A stretch of 64,000 bases of DNA from Micavibrio sp. (GCA_028290825.1 JAQGJB010000010.1:16356-80355), one strand, 5' to 3'; positions 17,131-25,177 are shown, numbered from the stretch's first letter. Notes: generated by a model not told the origin, from the letters alone. A program made the numbers and translations.

Positions 17131-17305
17131 CGACCCGCATAATGAATGCGACCACCCAGAAAAACCTCCGAAACCGTACTTAGACAGCAGCGCCGGGCAA
17201 TATATAGCCGCACAGGGCGAGGCCATTGATAAATGCAGGTCCCTGCTCGGCCATGACCTGCCCCCGCAACTCTCCGCCCGCGTAACCCCGCCACCAGCAA
17301 GGTAA
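17024..17305 (+). CDS. Outer-membrane spanin lipoprotein (Rz1-like), overlapping Rz
   Basis: The product has 93 residues, starting at the ATG behind GGAGAAAA, inside the Rz gene in a different frame. A lipoprotein signal peptide is clear: basic start, hydrophobic core LALMILLVCASS, lipobox LTAC. The mature part is proline-rich (HPEKPPKPY) and ends in TPPPAR, as usual for o-spanins. It is longer than lambda Rz1 and extends 175 nt past the end of Rz, an overlapping rather than fully nested arrangement. Confidence 0.8.
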   Translation: MTKSRTSSRVRLALMILLVCASSFPLTACRTLIVANDPHNECDHPEKPPKPYLDSSAGQYIAAQGEAIDKCRSLLGHDLPPQLSARVTPPPAR

Positions 17306-17310
17306 AAACC

Positions 17311-17697
17311 ATGAGCGATAATATCGTCTATGCCAGCGTCACCCAGGGCACCCTCAAGCGGATTCCTTTCGCATTCGTCGATCCAGATGGACAACCTATC
17401 CCTTTGAACGGGTGGGTGCCTTCCATGGATTTTAAGGACGAATGGGGCGCGACCACCACCCTCTTCTCCTGCACTTTCGAGAATAACCTGTCAGCCGGTC
17501 TCGTTACAGCTGTGATTAGTGAGGCGAACACCGCTGGCCTGCCAATCGCCAAGCCCGCCCGCCCCGTCCCCGCAGTTTACTCTCGCGACATTTTTGCCGA
17601 CCTTAAGATGGTACCGCCGAACGGCGTCATCCTCGAAATGGAAGAAGAAACCCGGCCCAAGGTGATCCTTACTGTCGAAAAGGCCATCACCGCTTGA
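17311..17697 (+). CDS. Phage protein, possible fibre-associated, unknown
   Basis: The product has 128 residues and is beta-rich, starting MSDNIVYASVTQGTLKRIPF, with DIFADLKMVPPNGVILEMEE near the end. Small proteins of this kind before fibre genes sometimes resemble upper-baseplate proteins, but I do not recognise a family. Its stop overlaps the TTG start of the next gene. Confidence 0.6.
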   Translation: MSDNIVYASVTQGTLKRIPFAFVDPDGQPIPLNGWVPSMDFKDEWGATTTLFSCTFENNLSAGLVTAVISEANTAGLPIAKPARPVPAVYSRDIFADLKMVPPNGVILEMEEETRPKVILTVEKAITA

Positions 17698-17906
17698 TCA
17701 GTAAGTTTGTTCTGCGCATCCCGCCCGGAAAACGTTTGGTGTTGCGAAACCCTGCCGTCCATTATGTGACGCTCCGAACACCCCCCGTCAAAACCATCGT
17801 TATGACCGTCTCAGGTGTCTCCCCGATCCTTTACAAAATTTTCGACCAGTCTGGCGGTGATATCACCGACCAATCCGGCAACCCCATCCAAGATCAGAGT
17901 GCATAG
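17694..17906 (+). CDS. Small phage protein with DQSG repeats
   Basis: The product has 70 residues from a TTG overlapping the upstream stop. The C-terminal 25 residues contain three spaced copies of a DQSG/DQSA motif (DQSGGDITDQSGNPIQDQSA). The N-terminal half is basic and beta-like. No family is recognised. It ends 3 nt before the fibre gene, so it is probably a fibre accessory piece. Confidence 0.5.
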   Translation: MISKFVLRIPPGKRLVLRNPAVHYVTLRTPPVKTIVMTVSGVSPILYKIFDQSGGDITDQSGNPIQDQSA

Positions 17907-17909
17907 TCG

Positions 17910-19511
17910 ATGAGATATGATGAGTACGACGATTCCGGCGCCCTTCACGATACAGACTTGGCTCTGGTTGCCCGGGACCCGGGTACGCCTGGCACAAAAA
18001 CGCTTAAGTTTTATATGGGGCGGTTGGCCGATTACCTCATTTCTAAACTGGCACCTATAGCAATTTCCGGCGAGTACGACGATCTATCAGGGGCCCCGGT
18101 CCTTTCTGCAGTTGCCACATCGGGCGCGTATTCAGATTTAAACGGAAAACCCACTATCCCTGCGGCTCAGGTCAGTGTTGATTGGAACTCGGTAAGCGGC
18201 ATCTCCGCCATCCAGAACAAACCGTCCTTGGCTACAGTTGCCACCAGTGGGGCCTATTCTGACCTTTCTGGCAAGCCGACGATTCCGGCCGCTCAGGTCA
18301 ATTCGGACTGGAGCGCATCCTCCGGGGCAACCGCTATCCTTAATAAACCAACGCTCGGGAGTCTGGCGGCATTGAGCGCCGCCCCCGCCGGCTCACTCAC
18401 GGGCACCACATTAAATGCCACGGTAGTAACGTCATCCCTGACCAGCCTCGGAACGCTTACGGCCCTGAACGTCTCCGGTATTGCCAACCTGTCCAGCACT
18501 AGCGCCACGGCTTTGAAGGTTGGGGGGACAAATCCCGCTTTGACCGTCGACGCATCCGCCGCCTCACTTGTCGCAGGCGGACTAATTACCGGTACCGCAA
18601 GCGGCGGCGTTATCTATAGTGCGACTTCAACATCCTCTGGGGAACAAGCAAAATTCACCGGGAAAGGAACGACAGGATACCTGACCTGCTCAAGCTTCGG
18701 GTCGCTGGAGATGGGGATTGGCTCTTTTGCCATGATCTCCGCGTTTAATACCTATGGAATCCAATTCACGGCAGGTGGCGGAAGCGGAAATCCTAACACC
18801 CAATTCTACTTCAACACCCAAGGAGGCCAACTATACTCCGCCGGTCAAGTCCAGAACATATCCCTGAATTCCGCGTCGACCATGACCTACAACGGCGCTT
18901 TTGCCGTTTCTTCACAAATGACCTCCCGAGTGGCGCAGCAAACATTCAACAGTATCACAACGGGTTCGGTCATTACCGAGGCGGCCACATTCAATATCGA
19001 GGGACCCGCCAAAGTTGGTAACGGCGTCACCATTACCAATGACTATGGCGTTCTGGTTTCAACCTCGGCCATTCAATCCGGTACCGGTGTCGTTTCGAAC
19101 AGCTTTGCCGGGGGATTTTTCGCCCAGACAGGAGCGGTGAAAAACTATGCATTGCGCATTGTCGGACCAATCCTCTCCGGTGGAACTGCCGCCACGGCCG
19201 CAGCGGGTACCGGCGCTGGCACAGGTGGGACGATTGCGATCGGCGGGGCGTCACAGGGTGGGACGATTACGGTGGTTACCGGAACAACGCCTTCCGCGTC
19301 GTCTGTCATCGGAACGCTCACACATCCGACAGCTTATCCAAATGGTTCATCAATCGTCATTACCCCGGGCAATGCGGCTGCCGCAGCACTTTCAGGCACC
19401 TCCCAAGTGTTCGCCGCGGGCGGGACCACTACGGCCACACTGACCAGCGGAAGCGCGGCTCTGGCTGCCGCCACCACTTACATCTGGAACTACAAAATCA
19501 CAGGTTATTAG
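17910..19511 (+). CDS. Tail fibre protein with repeated shaft segments
   Basis: The product has 533 residues. A phage-attachment N-terminal part (residues 1-60) is followed by two 42-residue tandem repeats (68-109 and 110-151). A beta-helical shaft rich in Ser/Thr/Gly/Ala follows, and a C-terminal region (TTYIWNYKITGY). The repeated GAYSDLSGKPTIP unit is common in phage fibres. It lies after the lysis genes, away from the other tail genes, which often indicates a mobile host-range module. Confidence 0.8.
   Translation: MRYDEYDDSGALHDTDLALVARDPGTPGTKTLKFYMGRLADYLISKLAPIAISGEYDDLSGAPVLSAVATSGAYSDLNGKPTIPAAQVSVDWNSVSGISAIQNKPSLATVATSGAYSDLSGKPTIPAAQVNSDWSASSGATAILNKPTLGSLAALSAAPAGSLTGTTLNATVVTSSLTSLGTLTALNVSGIANLSSTSATALKVGGTNPALTVDASAASLVAGGLITGTASGGVIYSATSTSSGEQAKFTGKGTTGYLTCSSFGSLEMGIGSFAMISAFNTYGIQFTAGGGSGNPNTQFYFNTQGGQLYSAGQVQNISLNSASTMTYNGAFAVSSQMTSRVAQQTFNSITTGSVITEAATFNIEGPAKVGNGVTITNDYGVLVSTSAIQSGTGVVSNSFAGGFFAQTGAVKNYALRIVGPILSGGTAATAAAGTGAGTGGTIAIGGASQGGTITVVTGTTPSASSVIGTLTHPTAYPNGSSIVITPGNAAAAALSGTSQVFAAGGTTTATLTSGSAALAAATTYIWNYKITGY
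18111..18362 (+). repeat. Two tandem 126-bp coding repeats in the tail fibre gene
   Basis: 18111-18236 and 18237-18362 encode near-identical 42-residue units (VATSGAYSDL, GKPTIPAAQV, W, ILNKP or IQNKP). The DNA copies have diverged at many third positions, so the duplication is old. A degenerate partial copy precedes them. Confidence 0.75.
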
Positions 19512-19522
19512 GAGATAAAACC

Positions 19523-19801
19523 ATGGCTATGAATAAACCATTTCCCACCGACGTTGGTATTCTGGCGACCTATTGGAAGATTGCCTTCGTCATCGTCAAT
19601 TTGATCGACAATAACATCAGATTGAAAATTCATGGTTTCGCCAGCCAACAAGCCCGAGAGGACGGCGCGCAACCGCTTCAGATTCTGGACGCCGTGATCG
19701 ACGGCGAAGAATTTCATCAGGATATGACCATCGCGCAGATGTATGATTTTCTCACCCATAACCCCGGGCAATTCGAAGGCGCGGTCAACACGGACGCCTG
19801 A
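19523..19801 (+). CDS. Small phage protein, unknown function
   Basis: The product has 92 residues with a strong ribosome site (AGGAGATAAAACC). It is acidic and mostly helical: an N-terminal hydrophobic helix (ILATYWKIAFVIVNLI), then QILDAVIDGEEFHQDMTIA. It follows the fibre gene by 11 nt. It might be a fibre-assembly chaperone by position, but nothing in the sequence proves it. Confidence 0.6.
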   Translation: MAMNKPFPTDVGILATYWKIAFVIVNLIDNNIRLKIHGFASQQAREDGAQPLQILDAVIDGEEFHQDMTIAQMYDFLTHNPGQFEGAVNTDA

Positions 19802-19876
19802 CAATGGCTTATACCTATGTCTTGGCCTGAAGGAACATGTCGTGATTTTGCACAGAAACCGGAAAACTCACCACCA

Positions 19877-19906
19877 TTGACATAATAGGCCCGATTAATA
19901 TATGAT
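19877..19906 (+). promoter_or_regulatory. Near-consensus sigma-70 promoter for the downstream cargo gene
   Basis: TTGACA (19877-19882) and TATGAT (19901-19906) are separated by 18 nt. The predicted start of transcription is about 19913, between this and the ATG at 19932. An independent promoter at the end of a late operon is typical of lysogenic-conversion (moron) genes. Confidence 0.7.
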
Positions 19907-19931
19907 ATGTGAACTTTTAACGGGGCTGGCT

Positions 19932-20450
19932 ATGAACGGTTTTAACTTTCTTACAAGAGCAATCGGGCGGAGCGCGCATCTCCCTTCTCACGGATCGCAT
20001 AAAAGCGGCCCGGTCGAGAAGGTCATCGCCGCTGGCATGATGGTAATAACCGGCATCGTGGGTGGTGCCGCCTTCTGGAGCGGCCACAAAGCGGAACAGG
20101 AAAACGCCGCCAGGCAGCCGCACACCTTTTACCAGCCTGAGCAGACAGCCGCTTATTTCCATACATTGAACGCCATCGAAGGCAAGGGCTGCCGGATTAA
20201 TTTTCAAGATGGAAATAAAAATTCCCGGCCACAGAACCATACCGCTGTGACAAAACTCGGCGATTGCATGCAGATCGCGTTTAACAGCAACCAGAAACGT
20301 GATCCGTCCGATCGCGGCCTTTCCATCACCTTTAATGCCGCCAAAAAATATGGCGCAGTATCGGGCGATTGCGACTTCCGCGAGAAAACGGATACCCCCT
20401 ATTGCATTGCCCGTACAAAATCAGACAAGTTCTTTCTGGAACAGCGATAA
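19932..20450 (+). CDS. Membrane-anchored prophage cargo protein, unknown
   Basis: The product has 172 residues. I chose the ATG at 19932 because the upstream ATG at 19902 lies inside the predicted -10 box. It has one membrane segment near residues 32-52 (VIAAGMMVITGIVGGAAFW) and then a soluble part with four cysteines (GCRINF, GDCMQI, GDCDFR, PYCIAR), probably periplasmic and disulphide-bonded. Own promoter and position suggest expression from the lysogen; superinfection exclusion is one possibility, not shown. Confidence 0.65.
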   Translation: MNGFNFLTRAIGRSAHLPSHGSHKSGPVEKVIAAGMMVITGIVGGAAFWSGHKAEQENAARQPHTFYQPEQTAAYFHTLNAIEGKGCRINFQDGNKNSRPQNHTAVTKLGDCMQIAFNSNQKRDPSDRGLSITFNAAKKYGAVSGDCDFREKTDTPYCIARTKSDKFFLEQR

Positions 20451-20492
20451 CCCCAGCCGCCGCGACGACCTGCGAGACATAAACGGATTCCT

Positions 20493-20816
20493 TCATCCGG
20501 CCCATGGTCTGCCACTCAGCTTATCGGCCAGACAGTTATAACCCTTCCGCGCAATGCGGTTGCGGCTCGGCTCGTCGATCTCCTCCTCGGGCAAAAATGC
20601 GATGCGCATCAGGTCCAGGCATGGCTCCAGCTTCGGGAACTTGTCCTCTAGGTATGCCAATGCCTCCATCGCATCCTTTGAACAGCCGCCCTCCATGACG
20701 TATGCCCGCACCTTGCTCATAGCAATTTCGGTGTTCAGCGCGCACTCGTCATCATCCCCGACGGTGCGGAACGCCATCCCCTTAAAACTGAAATATTTGT
20801 CGTTTGGTATGCTCAT
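20493..20816 (-). CDS. Small protein with an SOS box upstream, unknown
   Basis: The product has 107 residues, acidic and helical (MSKVRAYVMEGGCSKDAMEA, LEPCLDLMRIAFLPEEEID), without signal or membrane segments. It is convergent with the cargo gene to its left. A perfect GTTC-N7-GTTC LexA-type box ends 25 nt upstream of the ATG, so DNA damage probably induces it. I recognise no family. Confidence 0.6.
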   Translation of the reverse strand: MSIPNDKYFSFKGMAFRTVGDDDECALNTEIAMSKVRAYVMEGGCSKDAMEALAYLEDKFPKLEPCLDLMRIAFLPEEEIDEPSRNRIARKGYNCLADKLSGRPWAG

Positions 20817-20841
20817 AATTCATTGTTGAGCGATTCTATGA

Positions 20842-20856
20842 GAACAAATCAAGAAC
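20842..20856 (-). promoter_or_regulatory. LexA (SOS) box, GTTC-N7-GTTC
   Basis: Read on the minus strand this is GTTC, seven bases, GTTC. That is the direct-repeat LexA operator known in alphaproteobacteria such as Caulobacter and Rhodobacter. It lies 26 nt upstream of the leftward gene starting at 20816. Confidence 0.75.
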
Positions 20857-20875
20857 ATTATTTTCGTGGGCAAGG

Positions 20876-21094
20876 TTAGAAGCCTGTCCGTGCGCCAAAA
20901 AATATAAGTTTTTCAGGGTCTTCTATCTGGATTAAAAATTCAGGGAGGAGCGCGGGGAGTTTGTCGGAATCAGGCGGAAGCTCATTGATAGCCTCAAAGT
21001 ACACATGGGCCTCCCGACTTTTACCAGCGGGGCAGAGAAACCAATGGCCCTCATTCTCGATCAGACATTGCGCTAGGCTGGAAACTTCGGTCAT
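20876..21094 (-). CDS. Small acidic protein coupled to the SRAP gene
   Basis: The product has 72 residues. Its ATG overlaps the SRAP stop (ATGA), so both are translated from one transcript. Sequence features are LAQCLIENEGHWFLCPAGK and a proline-rich acidic middle (NELPPDSDKLPALLPEF). No family is recognised. Co-transcription with SRAP suggests a role in DNA-damage response or regulation, as inference only. Confidence 0.55.
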   Translation of the reverse strand: MTEVSSLAQCLIENEGHWFLCPAGKSREAHVYFEAINELPPDSDKLPALLPEFLIQIEDPEKLIFFGARTGF

Positions 21095-21744
21095 ACCAGC
21101 CGCACCGGCGGGTCGTCGCCCTCGATAATATCAATTCTCTTCTCCCGGACATTGTTCACGGCGCGGCTAAGCGGCCGCACGGCGAACATCTCTAGGCCCA
21201 GCGGCTTGAGATGATCCAGACCCTCAAGGGCAAGCCACGGCTCAGGATCGTCGACGATGACAGGCATCCGGTCATGATATGGCGCGACGAGTTCGTTCGG
21301 CTCGTCGGTCAGGATAGAGAACGAGGCCATCTTGTCTCCCTTATGCTCGCTGATGCTCCAAATCCCGGCGAATAGGATTGGCTTGCCATCGCGGCGATAA
21401 AAGTAATACGGCTGTTTGTTGCCCCCCTCTTCGCGCCATTCATAGAAGCCCTGCGCGGGGATGATGCAATGCCGGTCGGCAACCATGGCGCGGAAAGACC
21501 CATTGCGAAGGGTGTCCATGCGAGAATTTAAAAGAGGCGGCCTAGCACCCGCCGTTTTTGTGGGGCCGAGGGCAATACCGAAGCGCGCCATCTGGACGCG
21601 AACTTCTTGCCCGCGCTCAGCAAGCAGCGCCGGTACGCTCTCTGTCGGCGCGACGTTCGGGTTATATTCAAAGTTGATCCGCCCGAAGTCATACACCCGA
21701 GGCAGATCATTTAGCGTATCGACGCCTCGGAACCTGTTACACAT
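21091..21744 (-). CDS. yedK: SOS response-associated peptidase (SRAP; YedK/HMCES family)
   Basis: The product has 217 residues. The start is set by chemistry: SRAP proteins need cysteine as residue 2, exposed when Met is removed, and the ATG at 21744 gives MCNRF. An in-frame start 17 codons upstream would bury it. The other active-site residues are present: N73, E102 in GFYEW and H157 in PYHDRMPVI, close to the YedK positions. The enzyme crosslinks to abasic sites in single-stranded DNA and shields them. A LexA-type box and a GTTC array lie just upstream, fitting SOS control. Confidence 0.9.
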   Translation of the reverse strand: MCNRFRGVDTLNDLPRVYDFGRINFEYNPNVAPTESVPALLAERGQEVRVQMARFGIALGPTKTAGARPPLLNSRMDTLRNGSFRAMVADRHCIIPAQGFYEWREEGGNKQPYYFYRRDGKPILFAGIWSISEHKGDKMASFSILTDEPNELVAPYHDRMPVIVDDPEPWLALEGLDHLKPLGLEMFAVRPLSRAVNNVREKRIDIIEGDDPPVRLV

Positions 21745-21809
21745 GGCATTCATGTAGTTCGGAAACTCTCGAATCCCATTGCACGGATTTTGCACAGCTT
21801 TTGATCACG

Positions 21810-21854
21810 GTTCATGGATCGTTCGCATCTGTTCGCAGATGTTCGAAACCGTTC
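21810..21854 (-). promoter_or_regulatory. LexA (SOS) box within an array of five GTTC repeats
   Basis: GTTC occurs at 21810, 21821, 21831, 21841 and 21851. The first pair has the 7-nt spacing of the alphaproteobacterial LexA operator (21810-21824). The rest repeat every 10 bp, one helical turn. A CATCTG-TTCG-CAGATG hairpin is embedded at 21825-21840. The array lies 66 nt upstream of the chosen SRAP start. Confidence 0.65.
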
Positions 21855-21911
21855 GAATACCGATTAATCAAGGATAATAAGGCTAAAAACCGCAGAGGTC
21901 TTGGGTTCCGA

Positions 21912-21986
<75 letters not shown>

Positions 21987-22132
21987 ATGCTTAGAAATGG
22001 GGGTCTTTAGCGGCAATACGTTTATAACATCGCCGCCCCCCTGTCCAGCGTCTTTATCCCGGATAATTTGCGGGGTTTCCGGGCAAATTTCTGGTGAATC
22101 CGGTCCCGACTGGCTATAAAGACCCCATCATC

Positions 22133-22285
22133 ATGACGCAAAAGACGGATTCGCAGCAGCCTTCACTGGCTGAAAAACGGGCTACCGCGCTTCGGGATAA
22201 CCTGAAACGGCGGAAAGACCAATTGAAGCAGCGTGAGGCCGCATCCGATGCCAACGACACCAAGACCGAAACGGAGAAACCATGA
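22133..22285 (+). CDS. Small basic protein upstream of dcd
   Basis: The product has 50 residues from the ATG at 22133. A strongly basic helix ([16 protein letters not shown]) is followed by an acidic tail ([10 protein letters not shown]). Short proteins of this composition are frequent in alphaproteobacteria and often lack a known function. It overlaps dcd by ATGA, so translation is likely coupled. It is not phage-like. Confidence 0.6.
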   Translation: MTQKTDSQQPSLAEKRATALRDNLKRRKDQLKQREAASDANDTKTETEKP

Positions 22286-22935
22286 CCGCATCAAAGACAT
22301 CCGCCGAACTGGCCTATGACGCCGCCCAGACCATGGCCGGTCATGCCGTTCCGGCTTTCCCGGGCATCATGCCTGATCACTGGATCCGCGAGATGGCCGT
22401 CAATAATGGCATGATCGATCCGTTCACCGAGAAGCTGAAACGTGATGGCGTTATTTCCTATGGCCTGTCTTCCTATGGCTACGATGCGCGTCTGGCTGAT
22501 GAGTTCATGATTTTCACCAATATCGACAACGCCATTGTCGACCCGAAGAATTTCTCGGATAACAGCTTCGTCAACCGCAAGACGGATGTCTGCATCATTC
22601 CGCCGAACAGCTTTACGCTGTGCCGCACGGTTGAGTATTTCCGCATTCCGAAAGACACGCTGGTCATCTGCCTTGGCAAATCGACCTATGCGCGTTGCGG
22701 ATTGATTGTCAACGTGACGCCGCTGGAGCCGGGCTGGGAAGGTCATGTCACGCTCGAGATCTCCAATACGACCCCTCTACCGGCGAAAGTTTACGCCAAT
22801 GAAGGTATCTGTCAGTTCCTGTTCTTTAAAGGGTCCAGCCAGTGCGAAACCACCTATGCCGACCGTGCCGGGAAATATATGGGCCAGCGCGGGGTCACTT
22901 TGCCGAAGGTTGAAGCGGCAAACAGCGAAAAATAG
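22282..22935 (+). CDS. dcd: dCTP deaminase
   Basis: The product has 217 residues. It converts dCTP to dUTP for thymidylate synthesis. The family core is plain: [55 protein letters not shown] (with the catalytic glutamate) and [11 protein letters not shown]. About 30 extra residues lie at the N terminus compared with the usual form. The C-terminal [12 protein letters not shown] closes the active site. The dUMP-forming bifunctional type cannot be excluded by eye. Confidence 0.95.
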   Translation: MTASKTSAELAYDAAQTMAGHAVPAFPGIMPDHWIREMAVNNGMIDPFTEKLKRDGVISYGLSSYGYDARLADEFMIFTNIDNAIVDPKNFSDNSFVNRKTDVCIIPPNSFTLCRTVEYFRIPKDTLVICLGKSTYARCGLIVNVTPLEPGWEGHVTLEISNTTPLPAKVYANEGICQFLFFKGSSQCETTYADRAGKYMGQRGVTLPKVEAANSEK

Positions 22936-23010
22936 AGCTTTTCGGAAACAAAGACGCTATAAGACCATTCGTTTTATGAGTAACGGGCGTTAGCCCAGAC
23001 TGGGGATTTC

Positions 23011-24348
23011 ATGACAACAGTTCTGAACTACGTCGCGCCGCTGGACCAGGATAACCTGCCTTCCGCAAAGTCCGGTACGGATCTGATCCAGATTCAGGGC
23101 GGCAAACGCCTGAACGGGACGATTGAAATCAGCGGTGCGAAGAACGCGGCCCTTCCCTTGATGTGTGCGGCGCTGCTTACAGAAGATGCCGTTCGTTTCA
23201 CCAACATGCCAAATACACTGCGCGATATGCGCACCCTGACCGCCGTGCTGCAAAGCCTTGGTGCCGAAGTTACGGCAGGGCCGGCTGGTGAAATGGTCAT
23301 CAGGGCGGAAACCATAGATGACGCCCACGCCGATTACGAACTGGTCCGCCAGATGCGTGCCAGCATTCTGGTGCTTGGTCCGCTGGTCGCGCGTTTCGGT
23401 GAGGCTGAGGTTTCCCTGCCCGGCGGTTGCGCCATCGGCACACGCCCGATCGACCTGCATCTGATGGGTCTTGAGGCGATGGGTGCGAAGATCGACCTGC
23501 AGGATGGTTATGTCCGTGCGTCTGCGCCGAACGGCCTGCAGGGTGCTGCGATCACATTTGCGAAAGTATCAGTGGGAGCCACCGAAAACCTGATGATGGC
23601 GGCCTGTCTTGCGAAGGGTAAGACTACATTGATAAATGCAGCGAAAGAACCGGAGATCGTCGATCTCGGTGAGCTCCTGATTGCCATGGGCGGGCAGATC
23701 GAAGGGCTTGGCACCTCGACAATCACCATTACCGGTGTTGAGCGCATGAACGGCGCGACGCACAGCGTTGTGGCCGACCGTATTGAAACCGGCACCTATA
23801 TGATTGCCGTGGCCCTGACTGGCGGGACGCTGCGCCTGAAAAACACGCAACTGCGTTTCCTTGAGGCCCTCGTCGCGCCGCTGAAAAAAGCCGGTGTATC
23901 GTTCGATGTCGAGGGCGAGGACGTTATCGTTCATCGCAATGGCACGCCACTGGTCGGTACGGATATTATGACGGAACCGTTCCCGGGCTTCCCGACCGAC
24001 CTGCAGGCGCAGTTCATGACCATGCTGACCCAGTGCGAAGGTGCCGGGATGGTCACGGAAACCATTTTTGAAAACCGTTTCATGCACGTGCCGGAATTGT
24101 GCCGTATGGGTGCCAACATCACCGTTCATAACGGTTCGGCCATCGTGCGCGGTGTGAAGCGTCTGAAGGGTGCAGAAGTCATGGCCACCGATCTGCGTGC
24201 CTCCGTCGCCCTGGTTCTCGCCGGGCTGGTTGCCGAGGGGACAACAACCGTCAACCGCATCTATCACCTCGACCGCGGCTATGAGAATCTTGTTGAGAAG
24301 CTGCAGGCTTGCGGGGCGGAGATCAGCCGTATCCGCGCAATCGAATAG
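23011..24348 (+). CDS. murA: UDP-N-acetylglucosamine 1-carboxyvinyltransferase
   Basis: The product has 445 residues, with about 25 extra N-terminal residues. It transfers enolpyruvate from PEP to UDP-GlcNAc, the first committed step of peptidoglycan synthesis. Seen are the ISGAKNAALPLM start of the inside-out barrel, C140 in LPGGCAIGTRPIDLH (the fosfomycin-sensitive cysteine) and PGFPTDLQAQFM. Its last 70 nt overlap the 3' end of the opposite NUDIX gene. Confidence 0.97.
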   Translation: MTTVLNYVAPLDQDNLPSAKSGTDLIQIQGGKRLNGTIEISGAKNAALPLMCAALLTEDAVRFTNMPNTLRDMRTLTAVLQSLGAEVTAGPAGEMVIRAETIDDAHADYELVRQMRASILVLGPLVARFGEAEVSLPGGCAIGTRPIDLHLMGLEAMGAKIDLQDGYVRASAPNGLQGAAITFAKVSVGATENLMMAACLAKGKTTLINAAKEPEIVDLGELLIAMGGQIEGLGTSTITITGVERMNGATHSVVADRIETGTYMIAVALTGGTLRLKNTQLRFLEALVAPLKKAGVSFDVEGEDVIVHRNGTPLVGTDIMTEPFPGFPTDLQAQFMTMLTQCEGAGMVTETIFENRFMHVPELCRMGANITVHNGSAIVRGVKRLKGAEVMATDLRASVALVLAGLVAEGTTTVNRIYHLDRGYENLVEKLQACGAEISRIRAIE

Positions 24349-25055
24349 GCCTTTGAAGCCTTAGTCCGGTGAGGGCGTTCCCTGTCCGGCCCATTGGGTT
24401 TTGGTGCTGCTTTTTTTATATCCAGACCTATAAATGCGTCCTGAATCATATCGTAATGATCATGAATCCCCACATCTTCCTTGCGGAGTGAAGATTTTCT
24501 GACGCGCCTTGCCGAACCGGGCAGAGCATCGTCTCCGGCGATCAGACTGGTCGTGGCCATATCCGGAACGTCAAAGCGCACGGCCTGGGTCGAGACCATG
24601 AAAATATCGCCTTCCCTGATGCCGTATTTTTCTTCCAGATTATTGTTTTGCGCCACCCGCACATCATAGGGGCGATACATATTGCGTGTGCCGATCAATG
24701 TGGCGTCTGCTTTTTCAAGATCGATTCCGGCCTCTTCCGCTGCCTCACGCACCGCCGCCTGCACTGCGGATTCCACCCCGCCGCCTCTGGCCGGATCAAT
24801 AAGACCGCCCGGCAGCGCAGGTTTCCCAATGCCGGGATCATGTCTCCGATTGATCATGACTATATCTGTACCGTCGGTAATGATGGGATCGACCGCATGC
24901 ACGACATGCGCCTGAACCACTTTGCCACTGGCCAGCCTGATATTGCCCAGACAATGCGCCGCCCGGTCCGGCGTGCCGGTGATCCCCAGCTGAGAGGCCC
25001 GTTCGGCAATCTCGATGCGCGCGGGGTCCTGTTCGTCAATCATCCAGCTGGTCAT
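24279..25055 (-). CDS. NUDIX hydrolase
   Basis: The product has 258 residues. The NUDIX box is visible as LPGGLIDPARGGGVESAVQ followed by AAVREAAEEAGI, a REUXEEXGU match. The first part of the box is longer than the consensus by a few residues. The substrate (a nucleoside diphosphate linked to X) cannot be inferred. The C terminus is basic (PNGPDRERPHRTKASK) and is encoded antisense to the end of murA; it may be a late extension. Confidence 0.85.
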   Translation of the reverse strand: MTSWMIDEQDPARIEIAERASQLGITGTPDRAAHCLGNIRLASGKVVQAHVVHAVDPIITDGTDIVMINRRHDPGIGKPALPGGLIDPARGGGVESAVQAAVREAAEEAGIDLEKADATLIGTRNMYRPYDVRVAQNNNLEEKYGIREGDIFMVSTQAVRFDVPDMATTSLIAGDDALPGSARRVRKSSLRKEDVGIHDHYDMIQDAFIGLDIKKAAPKPNGPDRERPHRTKASKAYSIARIRLISAPQACSFSTRFS

Positions 25056-25177
25056 TCAATCCCCCAAGGTCAAAACACCGATTATAATAAAACTATACAA
25101 CACCCGGGGTGATTGCAAATTTGGGGTTTTGCCGGGTGCGCCCACCCTGTATCCTTCAAAAAAACGTCCGGAGCGCC

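Larger units (their letters stand above)
1..21900. mobile_element. Prophage, late (structural, lysis and cargo) half; siphovirus type
   Basis: Consecutive rightward genes encode head, connector, tail, tail-fibre and lysis proteins in the order usual for long non-contractile tails. The genes overlap or abut closely (repeated ATGA overlaps). A tail tube with no sheath and a tape-measure gene point to a siphovirus. The left end lies outside the window, so terminase, portal, integrase and repressor are not seen. The right limit is uncertain: it lies between the last phage-like gene (20450) and the tRNA-Thr gene at 21912, whose 3' end faces the phage. No duplicated attachment core can be tested because only one end is present. 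Confidence 0.93.

Noticed and set aside
18111..18362. Tandem repeats resembling a CRISPR array
   Set aside because: The units are 126 bp, adjacent without spacers and encode fibre repeats in one frame.
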